Part shown: piece after piece, positions 26,368-36,625 of the stretch | How positions within the stretch are numbered: the stretch's first letter is position 1 | How the letters are laid out: each line of letters starts with the position of its first letter | Assembly: GCF_021654455.1 (NCBI RefSeq) | Contig: NZ_AP024276.1 | Coordinates: 2,133,343-2,197,342 of the forward strand | DNA: 64,000 nucleotides | Source: Streptococcus parasuis | GTDB taxonomy: Bacteria; Bacillota; Bacilli; Lactobacillales; Streptococcaceae | Direction: 5' to 3' | Position numbers and translations under genes: made by a program | Notes under the pieces: model-generated | Told to the model about the DNA's origin: nothing | What the model saw: only the letters and a program-made list of their open reading frames with translations | Database searches by the model: none

Positions 26368-26397
26368 ATCTGAAACTCTAAGGTTTCAGATGTTCCT
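26368..26397 (-). terminator. Terminator of the secreted-protein/thioredoxin operon
   Basis: AACATCTGAAAC / GTTTCAGATGTT is a 12-bp perfect stem with a six-base loop; on the minus strand it continues with TTTTATTTTAT. Confidence 0.88.
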
Positions 26398-26473
26398 AAA
26401 TTTTAGTTTCTGAGTTTACCATGAGTGTCTTGCCAACCTTACGCAGAGCATTCCCTCGTTCCTATATTTTGAA

Positions 26474-27121
26474 CTAGTCCTGAATAAAGGCGACAATCTC
26501 TTCTGAAGAAATACGTCCATGAATGTCAAGCTGCTCAATAATTTCTTTATCCTGAAAACGCAACAATTGAGGAATTGAATCCAATTTATATCTATCCACA
26601 AAAGCATATAAATCATCTGATTTTTCTTCTGTGTCCATATAATAAACAGATGATACATCAATTGACTGTAACTGACTTACAAAATCCCTACAATAAGGAC
26701 AGCTTTCTCGACCAACATAAAGCACCACTGATGCATTCCTTTCCAGAACAAGGGCATACTCTTTTGGTGTCACCATTCTCATCTTATTTGTAATTATTTT
26801 ATAAGTAGAAGTGTTTTCAGTTATCTGTGCCTGTTCCCTAATAAAATCTTGATTGACATATTGCTCCTCTTGACCCTTAAAGATATAAAACAAGAGTAAA
26901 CCACTCAATATAGCTAAAATCGTATAGACACACCATTTTAGCTTTGTTCTTTGTATCAATGAGGTGCAGGCAATATAAATTAACGTGCTTAAAACAGCTA
27001 ACGAAAGGAAAAAGTATACCGAACGTATTTGATTAAATAGTAAACTAACAAGGATACTAAAAATAGTAAACCACAAACAATTCAGCCATTCTGTTCTCAT
27101 GCTTTGGACAAGTCTTCTCAT
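26474..27121 (-). CDS. Membrane thioredoxin-like protein, partner of the secreted four-Cys protein
   Basis: A 215-residue protein. Three or four helices lie in residues 15-90 (LNCLWFTIFSILVSLLF, YFFLSLAVLSTLIYIAC, WCVYTILAILSGLLLFYIF). An extracytoplasmic thioredoxin-like domain follows with VVLYVGRESCPYCRDFVSQL (CPYC near 140) and a cis-Pro segment (SIPQLL). The ATG at 27121 is preferred; the GTG 12 bases upstream is part of the G-rich SD. It starts 21 bases after the stop of the secreted cysteine protein and shares its promoter and terminator. It probably makes or shuffles disulfides in that partner; this is inferred from context and motif. Confidence 0.78.
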   Translation of the reverse strand: MRRLVQSMRTEWLNCLWFTIFSILVSLLFNQIRSVYFFLSLAVLSTLIYIACTSLIQRTKLKWCVYTILAILSGLLLFYIFKGQEEQYVNQDFIREQAQITENTSTYKIITNKMRMVTPKEYALVLERNASVVLYVGRESCPYCRDFVSQLQSIDVSSVYYMDTEEKSDDLYAFVDRYKLDSIPQLLRFQDKEIIEQLDIHGRISSEEIVAFIQD

Positions 27122-27142
27122 AACAACCCCCACTAAAACATT

Positions 27143-27556
27143 TTAAATATTATGACAAGCATATACTGTATTCCATAATGCCAGGGGAATTGTGGCAGGT
27201 TTCGCTATTGTTAATGGTAGCGCATAGGCGTGGAGCAGGCAATTCCATTGCTTCATTGTTAGACTAACCTGAGCACCTCTTGGCCGCCCATTACCTGTGT
27301 TACTAGTGGGGCAATAATAATTAAAACCTAGACGAACCAATGTAGCACAGTCACCTCTATCAAAAGTCACGTAGTCACCAGTATCATCAACAAGAGTTAA
27401 ATCAGCCAAGCTCTCATTAGTATGCCCACCAACCATTTCTATATTTTCAAATACATCGTTCTGCGTTATCATCACATCCGCAGATACAGTTGGTATTGTC
27501 AAAAAGAATCCAGCAACAAGAGTCAACAAAGTTATCAAAAACAATTGTTTTTTCAT
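27143..27556 (-). CDS. Secreted four-cysteine protein, bacteriocin-like candidate
   Basis: A 137-residue precursor I do not recognise. Residues 1-26 are a Sec signal peptide ending VSA-D. The mature part starts acidic (27-66), then turns neutral/basic with four cysteines: Cys70 (RGDC), Cys82 (FNYYC), Cys106 (QWNC) and Cys134 (YACHNI), spaced 11, 23 and 27 residues apart. A Gly/Arg-rich turn (TGNGRPRG) lies between the second and third. An acidic pro-part plus Cys-bonded hydrophobic C-terminus fits a Sec-exported bacteriocin or other secreted effector. It is followed by a membrane thioredoxin gene in the same operon. SD AGAGGTG precedes ATG. Confidence 0.7.
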   Translation of the reverse strand: MKKQLFLITLLTLVAGFFLTIPTVSADVMITQNDVFENIEMVGGHTNESLADLTLVDDTGDYVTFDRGDCATLVRLGFNYYCPTSNTGNGRPRGAQVSLTMKQWNCLLHAYALPLTIAKPATIPLALWNTVYACHNI

Positions 27557-27572
27557 AATGACACCTCTTCTC

Positions 27573-27612
27573 CATATCGCAAAAAAGCAACAGACAACAC
27601 TTATGCGATATG
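27573..27612 (-). promoter_or_regulatory. Inverted repeat in the leader of the secreted-protein operon
   Basis: CATATCGCA (27573-27581) and TGCGATATG (27604-27612) are perfect 9-bp arms 22 bases apart, between promoter and SD. They could form an operator or an mRNA hairpin whose base adjoins the SD. Confidence 0.7.
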
Positions 27613-27656
27613 TACACTGGACTCACACCTTTCTTTATTGCTTTGTATTCGTTTTC

Positions 27657-27685
27657 ATTTTATGTCTTTTTATACAATTTGTCAA
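27657..27685 (-). promoter_or_regulatory. Promoter of the secreted-protein/thioredoxin operon
   Basis: On the minus strand TTGACA (27680-27685), a 17-base spacer and TAAAAT (27657-27662); expected start near 27650 gives a leader of about 94 bases. Confidence 0.85.
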
Positions 27686-27719
27686 ATAAAAACATGTAAA
27701 AAAAGGGGGGGCAACTCTT

Positions 27720-27971
27720 TTAATCCAAATAATGAATCAATATCTTTTCTGTCAAAATGTCTGAATAAGTATAAGATTCTACGAAGGTATTGTTGGGATC
27801 TTCAAATTCAACGATAAAGAGAGACTGATAAACCTCTACAATACGTCCTTGTTTATTCTTTTCTCGCTTTCGACCATTTTCAAGGGTTAATTCAACAACT
27901 TGACCCTCATGCTCTTTGATATCTTGCTTGATTTGCTTCATCTTGGCAACATCTGTAAATGCATCACTCAT
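27720..27971 (-). CDS. veg: Veg family protein
   Basis: An 83-residue DUF1021 protein with the family pattern IKQDIKEHEGQVVELTLENGRKR and later VYQSLFIVEFEDPNNTFVESYTYSDIL, similar to Veg of Bacillus subtilis, which is linked to biofilm matrix expression. The fold is a small SH3-like barrel. It begins 3 bases after the dnaB stop and is the last gene of the long minus-strand operon. No clear terminator is seen between it and the next promoter. Confidence 0.85.
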   Translation of the reverse strand: MSDAFTDVAKMKQIKQDIKEHEGQVVELTLENGRKREKNKQGRIVEVYQSLFIVEFEDPNNTFVESYTYSDILTEKILIHYLD

Positions 27972-27974
27972 TCT

Positions 27975-29330
27975 CTATCCATCCTCTCTCTTGGAAATAC
28001 TTGCAAATTTATTATATTCTTTTTGGAACATTAGTTCCACAGTACCACGCGCACCGGAACGGTTTTTTTCTATGATAACTTCAACCGTATTGTTTGGAAT
28101 GCCGCCATCTTCTTGCTCTCCGCGTTCATAATAATCATCACGATACAAGAAGGCAACGATATCCGCATCCTGCTCAATAGACCCTGACTCACGGATATCA
28201 GACAAGACAGGACGTTTATCTTGACGTTGCTCCACACCACGAGATAACTGACTGAGGGCAATAACTGGAACTTTTAATTCCTTGGCTAGAATTTTCAATT
28301 GTCGAGAAATCTCTGAAACTTCTTGTTGACGGTTTTCTCGACCGGTTCCTGTAATCAATTGGAGATAGTCAATCAAAATCAAACCTAAATTCCCTGTCTC
28401 CTGCGCCAATTTACGAGAACGCGAGCGAATTTCGGTAATCTTGATACCTGGAGTATCATCAATATAGATACTTGCTCGAGCCAAATTAGCTTGAGCCACC
28501 ATGTACTTGTTCCATTCCTCTTGCGTTAGGTGACCCGTACGAATAGCCCTCGAATTGATAACTCCCTCAGAAGCGAGCATACGGTCAACCAAGCTTTCTG
28601 CACCCATCTCCAAAGAGAAGATAGCAACTGTCAAGCCCAGTTTTGTACCGATATTTTGTGCAATATTGAGAGCAAATGCCGTCTTACCAACCGCAGGACG
28701 AGCCGCAAGAATAATCAACTCTTCCTCATGCAAACCCGTTGTCATGGCATCGAGGGCAGGATAGCCAGTCGCGATACCTGTAATATCGGATGTCTGTTTG
28801 GCGCGTGTTTCTAAGTTATCAAAGTTGATATTTAGAACGTCGTCAATTCTCTTAAAGCCACTCCGACTTGCTCCCTCACTGACATCAATTAAAGCTTTTT
28901 CAGCATTAGCAATAATGTCATCTGAGCCATCTGCTCCTTCATAGGCTTGATTGACTGCATCCGTCAAACGGGCAATCAACTTGCGAAGATTCGATTTCTC
29001 CGCAACAATCTTGGCATAGAATTCCGCATTGGCTGCTGTCGGTACAGAACTGATGACTTCCGCCAAATAAGCCAAGCCACCAATATTTTCCAAATCACCA
29101 TGGTTGACAAGATAGTTGCGCATGGTTGTCGCATCAATTGCCTCATTCCTGTCAGAAAGGGCAATCATCGCTTTAAAAATTAACTTGTGGGCATGTTTGA
29201 AAAAGTCTTCCGTCTCAATATACTCGCGGACAAAAACAAGCTTTCCTTCATCAAGAAAAATCGCGCCTAAAACGGACTGCTCCGCTAAAATATCCTGAGG
29301 TTGTACTCGTAATTCTTCTAACTCTGCCAA
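27975..29330 (-). CDS. dnaB: Replicative DNA helicase
   Basis: Hexameric fork helicase (called dnaC in Bacillus), 451 residues. The N-terminal helical domain (VQPQDILAEQSVLGAIFLDEGK) is followed by the RecA-like core with Walker A ARPAVGKTAFALNIA (about 208-222), Walker B LILIDYLQLITG and the arginine-finger region. The initiation codon is TTG at 29330, with GGAGGTGAGG upstream; no ATG fits. It is part of the rplI-dnaB-veg group. Confidence 0.97.
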   Translation of the reverse strand: MAELEELRVQPQDILAEQSVLGAIFLDEGKLVFVREYIETEDFFKHAHKLIFKAMIALSDRNEAIDATTMRNYLVNHGDLENIGGLAYLAEVISSVPTAANAEFYAKIVAEKSNLRKLIARLTDAVNQAYEGADGSDDIIANAEKALIDVSEGASRSGFKRIDDVLNINFDNLETRAKQTSDITGIATGYPALDAMTTGLHEEELIILAARPAVGKTAFALNIAQNIGTKLGLTVAIFSLEMGAESLVDRMLASEGVINSRAIRTGHLTQEEWNKYMVAQANLARASIYIDDTPGIKITEIRSRSRKLAQETGNLGLILIDYLQLITGTGRENRQQEVSEISRQLKILAKELKVPVIALSQLSRGVEQRQDKRPVLSDIRESGSIEQDADIVAFLYRDDYYERGEQEDGGIPNNTVEVIIEKNRSGARGTVELMFQKEYNKFASISKREDG

Positions 29331-29361
29331 GACCTCACCTCCTCACTGGCTAAGTAGTGTC

Positions 29362-29814
29362 CTAGGCTTCTTTGATGCTCAATTGAATAAGACCTATTAC
29401 ATCTTGATAAATTTTAACAGGAACTTCAATCAAACCAATCGCACGAATAGGGTGATCTAATTGAATATGACGTTTGTCAATCTTGATTCCAAATTGTTTA
29501 TCCAATTCTTCTGCAATCTTCTTGCTTGTAATAGAACCAAATGTACGTCCATCTGGACCAACTTTTTCAACAAAGGTCACCAAGGTCGTTTCTTCAGCCA
29601 ATTTAGCTTTAATACTTTCAGCCTCTGCCATCATCTCCGCATGAGCTTTTTCTTTTGATTTTTCTTGGCCACGAAGTGCGCTAATTGCTTGATTTGTAGC
29701 TTCTTTTGCCAAGTTTTTTTTGATCAAGAAATTTTGAGCATAACCCGTTGGAACTTCCTTGATTTCGCCCTTTTTTCCTTGTCCTTTAACATCTGCTAAA
29801 AAGATTACTTTCAT
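29362..29814 (-). CDS. rplI: 50S ribosomal protein L9
   Basis: Two-domain L9, 150 residues: an N-terminal 23S rRNA-binding part ([31 protein letters not shown]), a long connecting helix rich in Ala/Glu/Lys and the C-terminal domain ([20 protein letters not shown]). SD AAGGAG precedes ATG. It lies between gdpP and dnaB, an order common in Firmicutes. Confidence 0.97.
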   Translation of the reverse strand: MKVIFLADVKGQGKKGEIKEVPTGYAQNFLIKKNLAKEATNQAISALRGQEKSKEKAHAEMMAEAESIKAKLAEETTLVTFVEKVGPDGRTFGSITSKKIAEELDKQFGIKIDKRHIQLDHPIRAIGLIEVPVKIYQDVIGLIQLSIKEA

Positions 29815-29825
29815 CTTCTAACTCC

Positions 29826-31790
29826 TTAACTGTCTTTTATTTCTTCCCGTACTATCGTAGTGAGTGTTTCACAAACCTCTTCTATCGTTTGATCATACAC
29901 TTGGGCAGCAGCTAAATTAAAGTGACCGCCTCCGCCCATTTCTTCCATAATCCGTTGAACATTGACTTTGCTGTGACTTCTCGCAGAAATTGCCACATAT
30001 CCTTTGATATTTTTTGTGAGTACAAATACTGCTTCAATCCCTGCCATATCTAAAATAGTATTGGCTGCTTTACTTGGGATTATATTGTCATAGTCTTTCG
30101 TCTCATCAGCACAAACAATAACCACATGTGGTTCAACTTTTTGCCCTCGTAAAATTAACTCATTAATCTGACGATATTCTTCAAAGTCTGTCGCAGAAAT
30201 TTGTTGAATTTCCAAACTATCACTGCCACGTGTACGTAAATAACTAGCTACGTCAAATGTACGACTGGTCACGCGTGACGTGAAATTCTTGGTATCCAGC
30301 ATAATACCCGCCATCAAAAGGCTTGATTGAAGTCTATTTAACTTATGGTGTTTATCATTCTGGAACTGAATGAGCTCCGTTACCAACTCACTTGCAGAGC
30401 TTGCTCCACTTTCGATATAGGTCAGAATCGCATTATCTGGAAAATCCGTATCCCTACGATGGTGATCCACAACAACCACTTGATTAAACTTCTCAAATAG
30501 TTTTTGTGACAAGGTCAATCCAATTTTAGAATGGTCTACCATAATGAGTAAGGACTCATAAGTGACTAATTTTAGTGCTTCATCAATCGTGAATAAATTA
30601 GAGCAATTTTCTTCCGACAATTTCTTCACAGCACGTTCAATATCTGGTGCCATTTCATCTGGATTATACACGGTATAGGCATTATTCATAATATTTTGTG
30701 CAAAATATTGCATCCCTACTGCTGATCCGAGTGCATCCATGTCTAAATTACGATGTCCTACAACAAAAACGGCATCAACTGATTTCAGTTTGTCGGATAC
30801 AGCCGTCATCATGGCCCGTGTCCGTGTTCGTGTTCGTTTGACTGACGAAGCTGAACCGCCTCCAAAGAACAGCGGCTGCTTGCTTTCATCATTTTCCTTG
30901 ACAACAACTTGGTCGCCACCACGAACTTCAGCCATATTTAAATTTTGAAGTGCTGCTTGTCCTATTTGATGGTGATTCTCATTACCAAAAGCAATCCCCA
31001 TACTTAAAGTCAAACCCAACTCCAATTTTTTTGCTTCTTCTCGGAACTTATCAATAACTGAGAATTTATTCTCAATCAATTTCTCTAGAACTGCATAATC
31101 TGTAAAGAAATAAAATCGATCCATTGTTCCACGGCGGTAATAAATACCGTACTCGTGGCAAAAATCTGAAACAAATTGAGCTAAGAATGAATTTACTTGG
31201 CTAATCTGTGAGTCGGTCACTGAATTTTCTAACTCATCATAGTTGTCAACAGAAATAATGCCAATAACCGGTCTGCTGCCAATTAAGCTATTTGTTGCTG
31301 TGTATTCTGTGGACGCATCAAAAAAATAGAACAATCCTTGATCAAAGTCAACATTTACAGTGTACCTTTTGCCTGAAAAATTTGCATAGGTCCGCTCTTC
31401 ATCCAATCCCACATCAATGATTTCTCGGAGTTTTTTTTCATCAAACTCCCCATTTTCTTTTGCAAATATTAGTTCTGCAAATGGATTAAACCATTCAACC
31501 TGATTGCTGTCAGTTTTTACTTTAATAACACCGATTGGCATTTTATCTAACAGCTTCATTAATCCAGAATTTGCCTGAGTATTTAAATACTCAATCTGCT
31601 CCAACTCACTAAATTCATATGAATACTTCTGGTATACAAATAAAGATACGAGTAAGACGAGACTTAAGAAGAGTGCAAAAACCGTAACGATGCCCATTGG
31701 AAACATTCGATGGAGAACTGCAACCAAACCAAATAATATCACACCTATCATGACAAAATGAATTGTCGAAAAACGAAACTTTTTCATCAT
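29826..31790 (-). CDS. gdpP: Cyclic-di-AMP phosphodiesterase
   Basis: Membrane-bound enzyme that hydrolyses c-di-AMP and so controls osmolyte uptake and wall stress. Two helices lie at about 11-53. A PAS-like domain (LLDKMPIGVIKVKTDSNQVEWFNPFAELIF) and a degenerate GGDEF domain follow. The DHH/DHHA1 catalytic part has GHRNLDMDALGSA, MVDHSKIGL, VVDHHRRDTDFP and GGGGHFNLAAAQV. The 654 residues are normal. Two ATG codons are adjacent at the start. It is between mnmG and rplI. Confidence 0.95.
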   Translation of the reverse strand: MMKKFRFSTIHFVMIGVILFGLVAVLHRMFPMGIVTVFALFLSLVLLVSLFVYQKYSYEFSELEQIEYLNTQANSGLMKLLDKMPIGVIKVKTDSNQVEWFNPFAELIFAKENGEFDEKKLREIIDVGLDEERTYANFSGKRYTVNVDFDQGLFYFFDASTEYTATNSLIGSRPVIGIISVDNYDELENSVTDSQISQVNSFLAQFVSDFCHEYGIYYRRGTMDRFYFFTDYAVLEKLIENKFSVIDKFREEAKKLELGLTLSMGIAFGNENHHQIGQAALQNLNMAEVRGGDQVVVKENDESKQPLFFGGGSASSVKRTRTRTRAMMTAVSDKLKSVDAVFVVGHRNLDMDALGSAVGMQYFAQNIMNNAYTVYNPDEMAPDIERAVKKLSEENCSNLFTIDEALKLVTYESLLIMVDHSKIGLTLSQKLFEKFNQVVVVDHHRRDTDFPDNAILTYIESGASSASELVTELIQFQNDKHHKLNRLQSSLLMAGIMLDTKNFTSRVTSRTFDVASYLRTRGSDSLEIQQISATDFEEYRQINELILRGQKVEPHVVIVCADETKDYDNIIPSKAANTILDMAGIEAVFVLTKNIKGYVAISARSHSKVNVQRIMEEMGGGGHFNLAAAQVYDQTIEEVCETLTTIVREEIKDS

Positions 31791-31871
31791 TAACCTCTGC
31801 CTGCCATTTTACCATAAAATGCAAGAAAATTCTAGTTTTGGTACCACCTGCTTAAAAGAAAAAGATAAGCA

Positions 31872-33788
31872 CTAAAGGCTATCTTTCTTCTTATTTTTCG
31901 CAATAGAGCGACTGCGTCCTTCTAAATATACCATTAGGATGGAAATATCTGCGGGATTGACGCCTGAAATCCGACTTGCCTGTCCAATTGTTTCTGGGGA
32001 AATCAGCTTAAATTTTTGACGAGCCTCGGTTGCAATCGAATCAATATCATCCCAGTCTATATCTGCTGGAATTCGTTTTTCTTCCATGCGTTTCATCTTA
32101 TCAACTTGATCCATGGCCTTAGCAATGTATCCCTCATACTTGACTTCCGTTTCAATCAACTCAATTGTTTTTGCATCTAAGTCCTCTGCCGCAGGGCCAA
32201 TAAATGCAACAACATCAGCATACGTTACATCAGGTCGACGCATAAATTCCTTTGCAGTCAGTGCATCAGTTAAAGGTTTAAAGCCCATTGCAACAACTTT
32301 TTCATTGGTTTCTTTGATTGGCTTGAGTTTGATAGACTCTAAACGTTTCATTTCGTTATCAAATTGATTTTTGTGGATTTGGAAGACCTGCCAGCGTTCA
32401 TCGTCTACCAGTCCAACCTGACGACCAATTTCTGTCAAGCGCATATCGGCATTATCATGACGCAAAATCAAGCGGTATTCAGCCCGACTGGTCAAGAGAC
32501 GATAAGGCTCAACAGTACCCTTAGTCACTAGGTCATCAATCATGACCCCAATATAGCCATCGCTTCGTTTCAAAATCAATTCTGGTTTATCCTGTACCTT
32601 GAGGGCCGCATTAATACCAGCAATAATCCCTTGGCCTGCTGCCTCTTCGTAGCCTGATGTTCCGTTTGTTTGTCCTGCTGTAAAAAGCCCTGAAATCTTT
32701 TTGGTTTCCAATGTAGCGCGCAACTGATGAGGCATAACCATGTCATACTCAATTGCATAACCTGTTCGCATCATTTGAGCATTTTCCAATCCTTTGATTG
32801 AATGAACCAACTCTCTTTGAACATCCTCAGGTAAACTAGTCGACAACCCTTGGACATAAATTTCATCTGTGTGACGACCTTCTGGCTCTAAGAAAAGCTG
32901 GTGGCGTTCCTTGTCGGCAAAACGTACAATCTTGTCCTCGATAGATGGACAATAACGTGGACCAATCCCCTTGACAATACCTGAAAACATGGGTGCTCGG
33001 TGAAGATTACTGTTGATAATCTCATGGCTGGTCGCATTGGTATAGGTCAACCAACAAGGAATTTGGTCTTGTAAGTAATCCTCATCCTTTGACAAGAATG
33101 AAAAGTGGTTTGGTTTTTCATCACCTGGTTGAATTTCTGTCTCCTCGTAGTTTATAGTACGAGCATTCACACGTGGTGGTGTCCCTGTCTTGAAACGACC
33201 AATTTCAAGTCCCAATTCTTTCAGATTATCCGCCAGCGTGATAGAAGCTAGGCTATTGTTAGGACCTGACGAATACTTGAGATCTCCAATGATGATTTCA
33301 CCACGTAGGGCAGTACCAGTCGTTACCACGACTGCTGTTGCTGAATATTTCTGATTAGTAGCAGTACGAACACCTACAACCTTACCATCTTCGACCAAAA
33401 TCTCATCAATCATGGTTTGACGCAGGGTCAAATTTTCTTGACGCTCCACCGTCCGCTTCATTTCCGCTGCATATTCTGCTTTATCAGCCTGAGCCCGTAA
33501 AGCACGAACAGCTGGTCCCTTTCCGGTATTGAGCATTTTCATCTGAATATAGGTTTTGTCAATGTTTCGGCCCATTTCACCACCCAAGGCATCAATTTCC
33601 CTTACCACAATCCCCTTGGCAGAGCCACCAATAGATGGATTGCAGGGCATAAATGCCACCATATCCAAGTTAATCGTCGCAAGCAAGGTCTTACAACCCA
33701 TCCGACTAGCTGCCAAGCCCGCTTCTACACCAGCATGCCCCGCTCCAATTACGATGACATCATAGTTTTCTGTAAATGTGTGTGTCAT
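31872..33788 (-). CDS. mnmG: tRNA uridine-34 carboxymethylaminomethyl enzyme, FAD subunit
   Basis: MnmG (GidA) works with MnmE to modify U34 of several tRNAs. FAD-binding N-terminus [22 protein letters not shown], signature [20 protein letters not shown] and CPSIEDK are present. The C-terminal helical domain binds MnmE. The 638 residues are full length. SD GGAGAAATAA precedes ATG. It starts 2 bases after the NUDIX gene stop. Confidence 0.97.
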   Translation of the reverse strand: MTHTFTENYDVIVIGAGHAGVEAGLAASRMGCKTLLATINLDMVAFMPCNPSIGGSAKGIVVREIDALGGEMGRNIDKTYIQMKMLNTGKGPAVRALRAQADKAEYAAEMKRTVERQENLTLRQTMIDEILVEDGKVVGVRTATNQKYSATAVVVTTGTALRGEIIIGDLKYSSGPNNSLASITLADNLKELGLEIGRFKTGTPPRVNARTINYEETEIQPGDEKPNHFSFLSKDEDYLQDQIPCWLTYTNATSHEIINSNLHRAPMFSGIVKGIGPRYCPSIEDKIVRFADKERHQLFLEPEGRHTDEIYVQGLSTSLPEDVQRELVHSIKGLENAQMMRTGYAIEYDMVMPHQLRATLETKKISGLFTAGQTNGTSGYEEAAGQGIIAGINAALKVQDKPELILKRSDGYIGVMIDDLVTKGTVEPYRLLTSRAEYRLILRHDNADMRLTEIGRQVGLVDDERWQVFQIHKNQFDNEMKRLESIKLKPIKETNEKVVAMGFKPLTDALTAKEFMRRPDVTYADVVAFIGPAAEDLDAKTIELIETEVKYEGYIAKAMDQVDKMKRMEEKRIPADIDWDDIDSIATEARQKFKLISPETIGQASRISGVNPADISILMVYLEGRSRSIAKNKKKDSL

Positions 33789-33790
33789 AT

Positions 33791-34246
33791 TTATTTCTCC
33801 TTTACATTCATGATATGTTCGACTTGTCCATCCCAGTTTGGCAATTCTCGAGCCAGAAAAGCTGGTACAACATCTAGGTTTACAAGGCTGTCAATTTCAA
33901 TCCATTCACAAGGTTGCTTCAACTTCGCTTCTATCATTTCATCAGGTAGTGTCCCTATAGGATCAACGATGAAATGGAACTCTATATTGTGAAAAGCTAT
34001 GCCCCCGTGTATAAATTGATTTTCAACGACAAAAGCCAGTTGGTTGACACGACTGTCAACCCCTAATTCTTCTTTGACTTCTCGAACAACCGCATCTTGC
34101 GCAGTTTCGTTGACTGCAATCGCACCGCCGATGGTATAGTAACACCCCTTAGCGTCCTTGGTGAGAAATATTTTCCCATCTTTTATTATCAATGCAGAGG
34201 CACGGACACCGAAAATTTGATTGTCAACTCTGGTTCTGAAATCCAT
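33791..34246 (-). CDS. NUDIX hydrolase
   Basis: A 151-residue hydrolase of nucleoside diphosphate-linked substrates; exact substrate unknown. The start at 34246 ([20 protein letters not shown]) has GGGGAGAAG upstream; the longer open frame has no SD. The Nudix box reads [24 protein letters not shown], matching GX5EX7REUXEEXGU. It is probably the first gene of the transcript into mnmG. Confidence 0.9.
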   Translation of the reverse strand: MDFRTRVDNQIFGVRASALIIKDGKIFLTKDAKGCYYTIGGAIAVNETAQDAVVREVKEELGVDSRVNQLAFVVENQFIHGGIAFHNIEFHFIVDPIGTLPDEMIEAKLKQPCEWIEIDSLVNLDVVPAFLARELPNWDGQVEHIMNVKEK

Positions 34247-34386
34247 CTTCTCTCCCCAATCACAAAAAATAGCCAAAACTCTCGAAAATTGCAGGACAAA
34301 AAGCCTACAATTCCCATGAGCTTTGACCATCATGATAATTGTTACTCTTATTCTATCAAAAGATTTGTAGAATTTCAAATCTGGTG

Positions 34387-34713
34387 TTACGTTAACGTTT
34401 CAATATATTCTAAGCCCCAAGCCTCAACAGCATCCAGCACCGAACGAAATTTTTCACCCATTTCAGTCAAGCTGTACTCTACACGAGGGGGGACTTCTGC
34501 ATAGACCGTGCGACTAATAATGCGATCCTCCTCCAATTGTCTAAGGTGCCTTGTTAACATGGTTTGAGTAATACCTGGAATTAGTCGCTGTAATTCATTG
34601 AAGCGTTTCGTTCCTGTACTGAGTTGGTAGATAATCACCAATCCCCACTTACCAGTCAAGACTTTTTGCGTTGTTGCAAAAGGACAAATACCATATTCAC
34701 TAACTTTTTTCAA
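34387..34713 (-). CDS. HxlR-family transcriptional regulator
   Basis: Winged-helix regulator, 108 residues. It begins with the family Cys signature (GICPFATTQKVLTGKWG), then FNELQRLIPGITQTMLTRHLRQLEEDRII (recognition helix) and the wing PPRVEYSLTEMG. The start is TTG at 34713 with AAGGAGAAG. It is divergent from a SnoaL-like gene, with palindromes in the shared gap. HxlR proteins usually sense reactive electrophiles or redox through the N-terminal Cys. Confidence 0.92.
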   Translation of the reverse strand: MKKVSEYGICPFATTQKVLTGKWGLVIIYQLSTGTKRFNELQRLIPGITQTMLTRHLRQLEEDRIISRTVYAEVPPRVEYSLTEMGEKFRSVLDAVEAWGLEYIETLT

Positions 34714-34740
34714 AAAACTTCTCCTTTATTTATCACAATA

Positions 34741-34780
34741 GTATCACTTTTGATACCAACAAATGCAAAAGTACCTACTT
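34741..34780. promoter_or_regulatory. Two palindromes in the HxlR/SnoaL intergenic region
   Basis: GTATCA-CTTT-TGATAC (34741-34756) and AAGTA-CC-TACTT (34769-34780). The second abuts the -35 of the SnoaL-like gene. Both are candidate operators of the HxlR protein. Confidence 0.55.
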
Positions 34781-34806
34781 GCATAATTGACTACTTCCAC
34801 TATAAT
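34779..34806 (+). promoter_or_regulatory. Promoter of the SnoaL-like gene
   Basis: TTGCAT (34779-34784), a 16-base spacer and TATAAT (34801-34806), 33 bases before the ATG. Confidence 0.78.
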
Positions 34807-34838
34807 TGTACTATATCAAAAAAATTGGAGGACATCAA

Positions 34839-35228
34839 ATGTCAACAAACTTGGAAATTTTTAATGCCTATAACAATGCTCTCATCGCTGGTGATTTTGC
34901 AGCTCTTTTTGAAACTATGGCAGATGACATTATCTGGCATCAACCCGGAAATCATTCAACATCTGGTGCTAAAATTGGTAAAGAAGTACTCGGAGCACAT
35001 CTAGCAACTTTCGCCGAAAAAACAAATGGAACTTTCAAAGTAGTGACAAACTGGGTGTCAGATAATGATACTCTTGTTGCCGCTAACGTAACATTCCTCG
35101 GTACTAGAACAGATGGTGAAGAACTAAACATGAATGGCATCGATCTTTTCCGTATGGAAGATGGCAAAATCAAGGAAGTTTGGCTCTTCTCAGCCGACCA
35201 AAAAGCCGAAGATGCTTTCTGGGGATAA
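34839..35228 (+). CDS. SnoaL-like (NTF2-fold) protein
   Basis: A 129-residue protein with the NTF2/SnoaL pattern: IFNAYNNALIAGDFAALFETMADDIIWHQPG at the start, then alternating strands and WLFSADQKAEDAFWG at the end. The ATG at 34839 has TTGGAGGA upstream. No secretion signal. Such proteins range from isomerases to stress proteins; the active residues cannot be assigned. Being divergent from HxlR suggests redox or electrophile stress induction. Confidence 0.82.
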   Translation: MSTNLEIFNAYNNALIAGDFAALFETMADDIIWHQPGNHSTSGAKIGKEVLGAHLATFAEKTNGTFKVVTNWVSDNDTLVAANVTFLGTRTDGEELNMNGIDLFRMEDGKIKEVWLFSADQKAEDAFWG

Positions 35229-35232
35229 GATA

Positions 35233-35264
35233 AAAAGCTCAGCACGAGAGTGCTAAGCTTTTAT
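35233..35264. terminator. Bidirectional terminator between SnoaL gene and mnmA
   Basis: AAAAGCTCAGCAC / GTGCTAAGCTTTT has a 13-bp stem with one mismatch and a GAGA loop, followed by ATTTTT. Confidence 0.88.
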
Positions 35265-35270
35265 TTTTGA

Positions 35271-36625
<1,355 letters not shown>

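Noticed and set aside
22276..27685. Prophage or integrative element
   Set aside because: No integrase, relaxase, structural or lysis genes; core genes (rpsD) interrupt the region.
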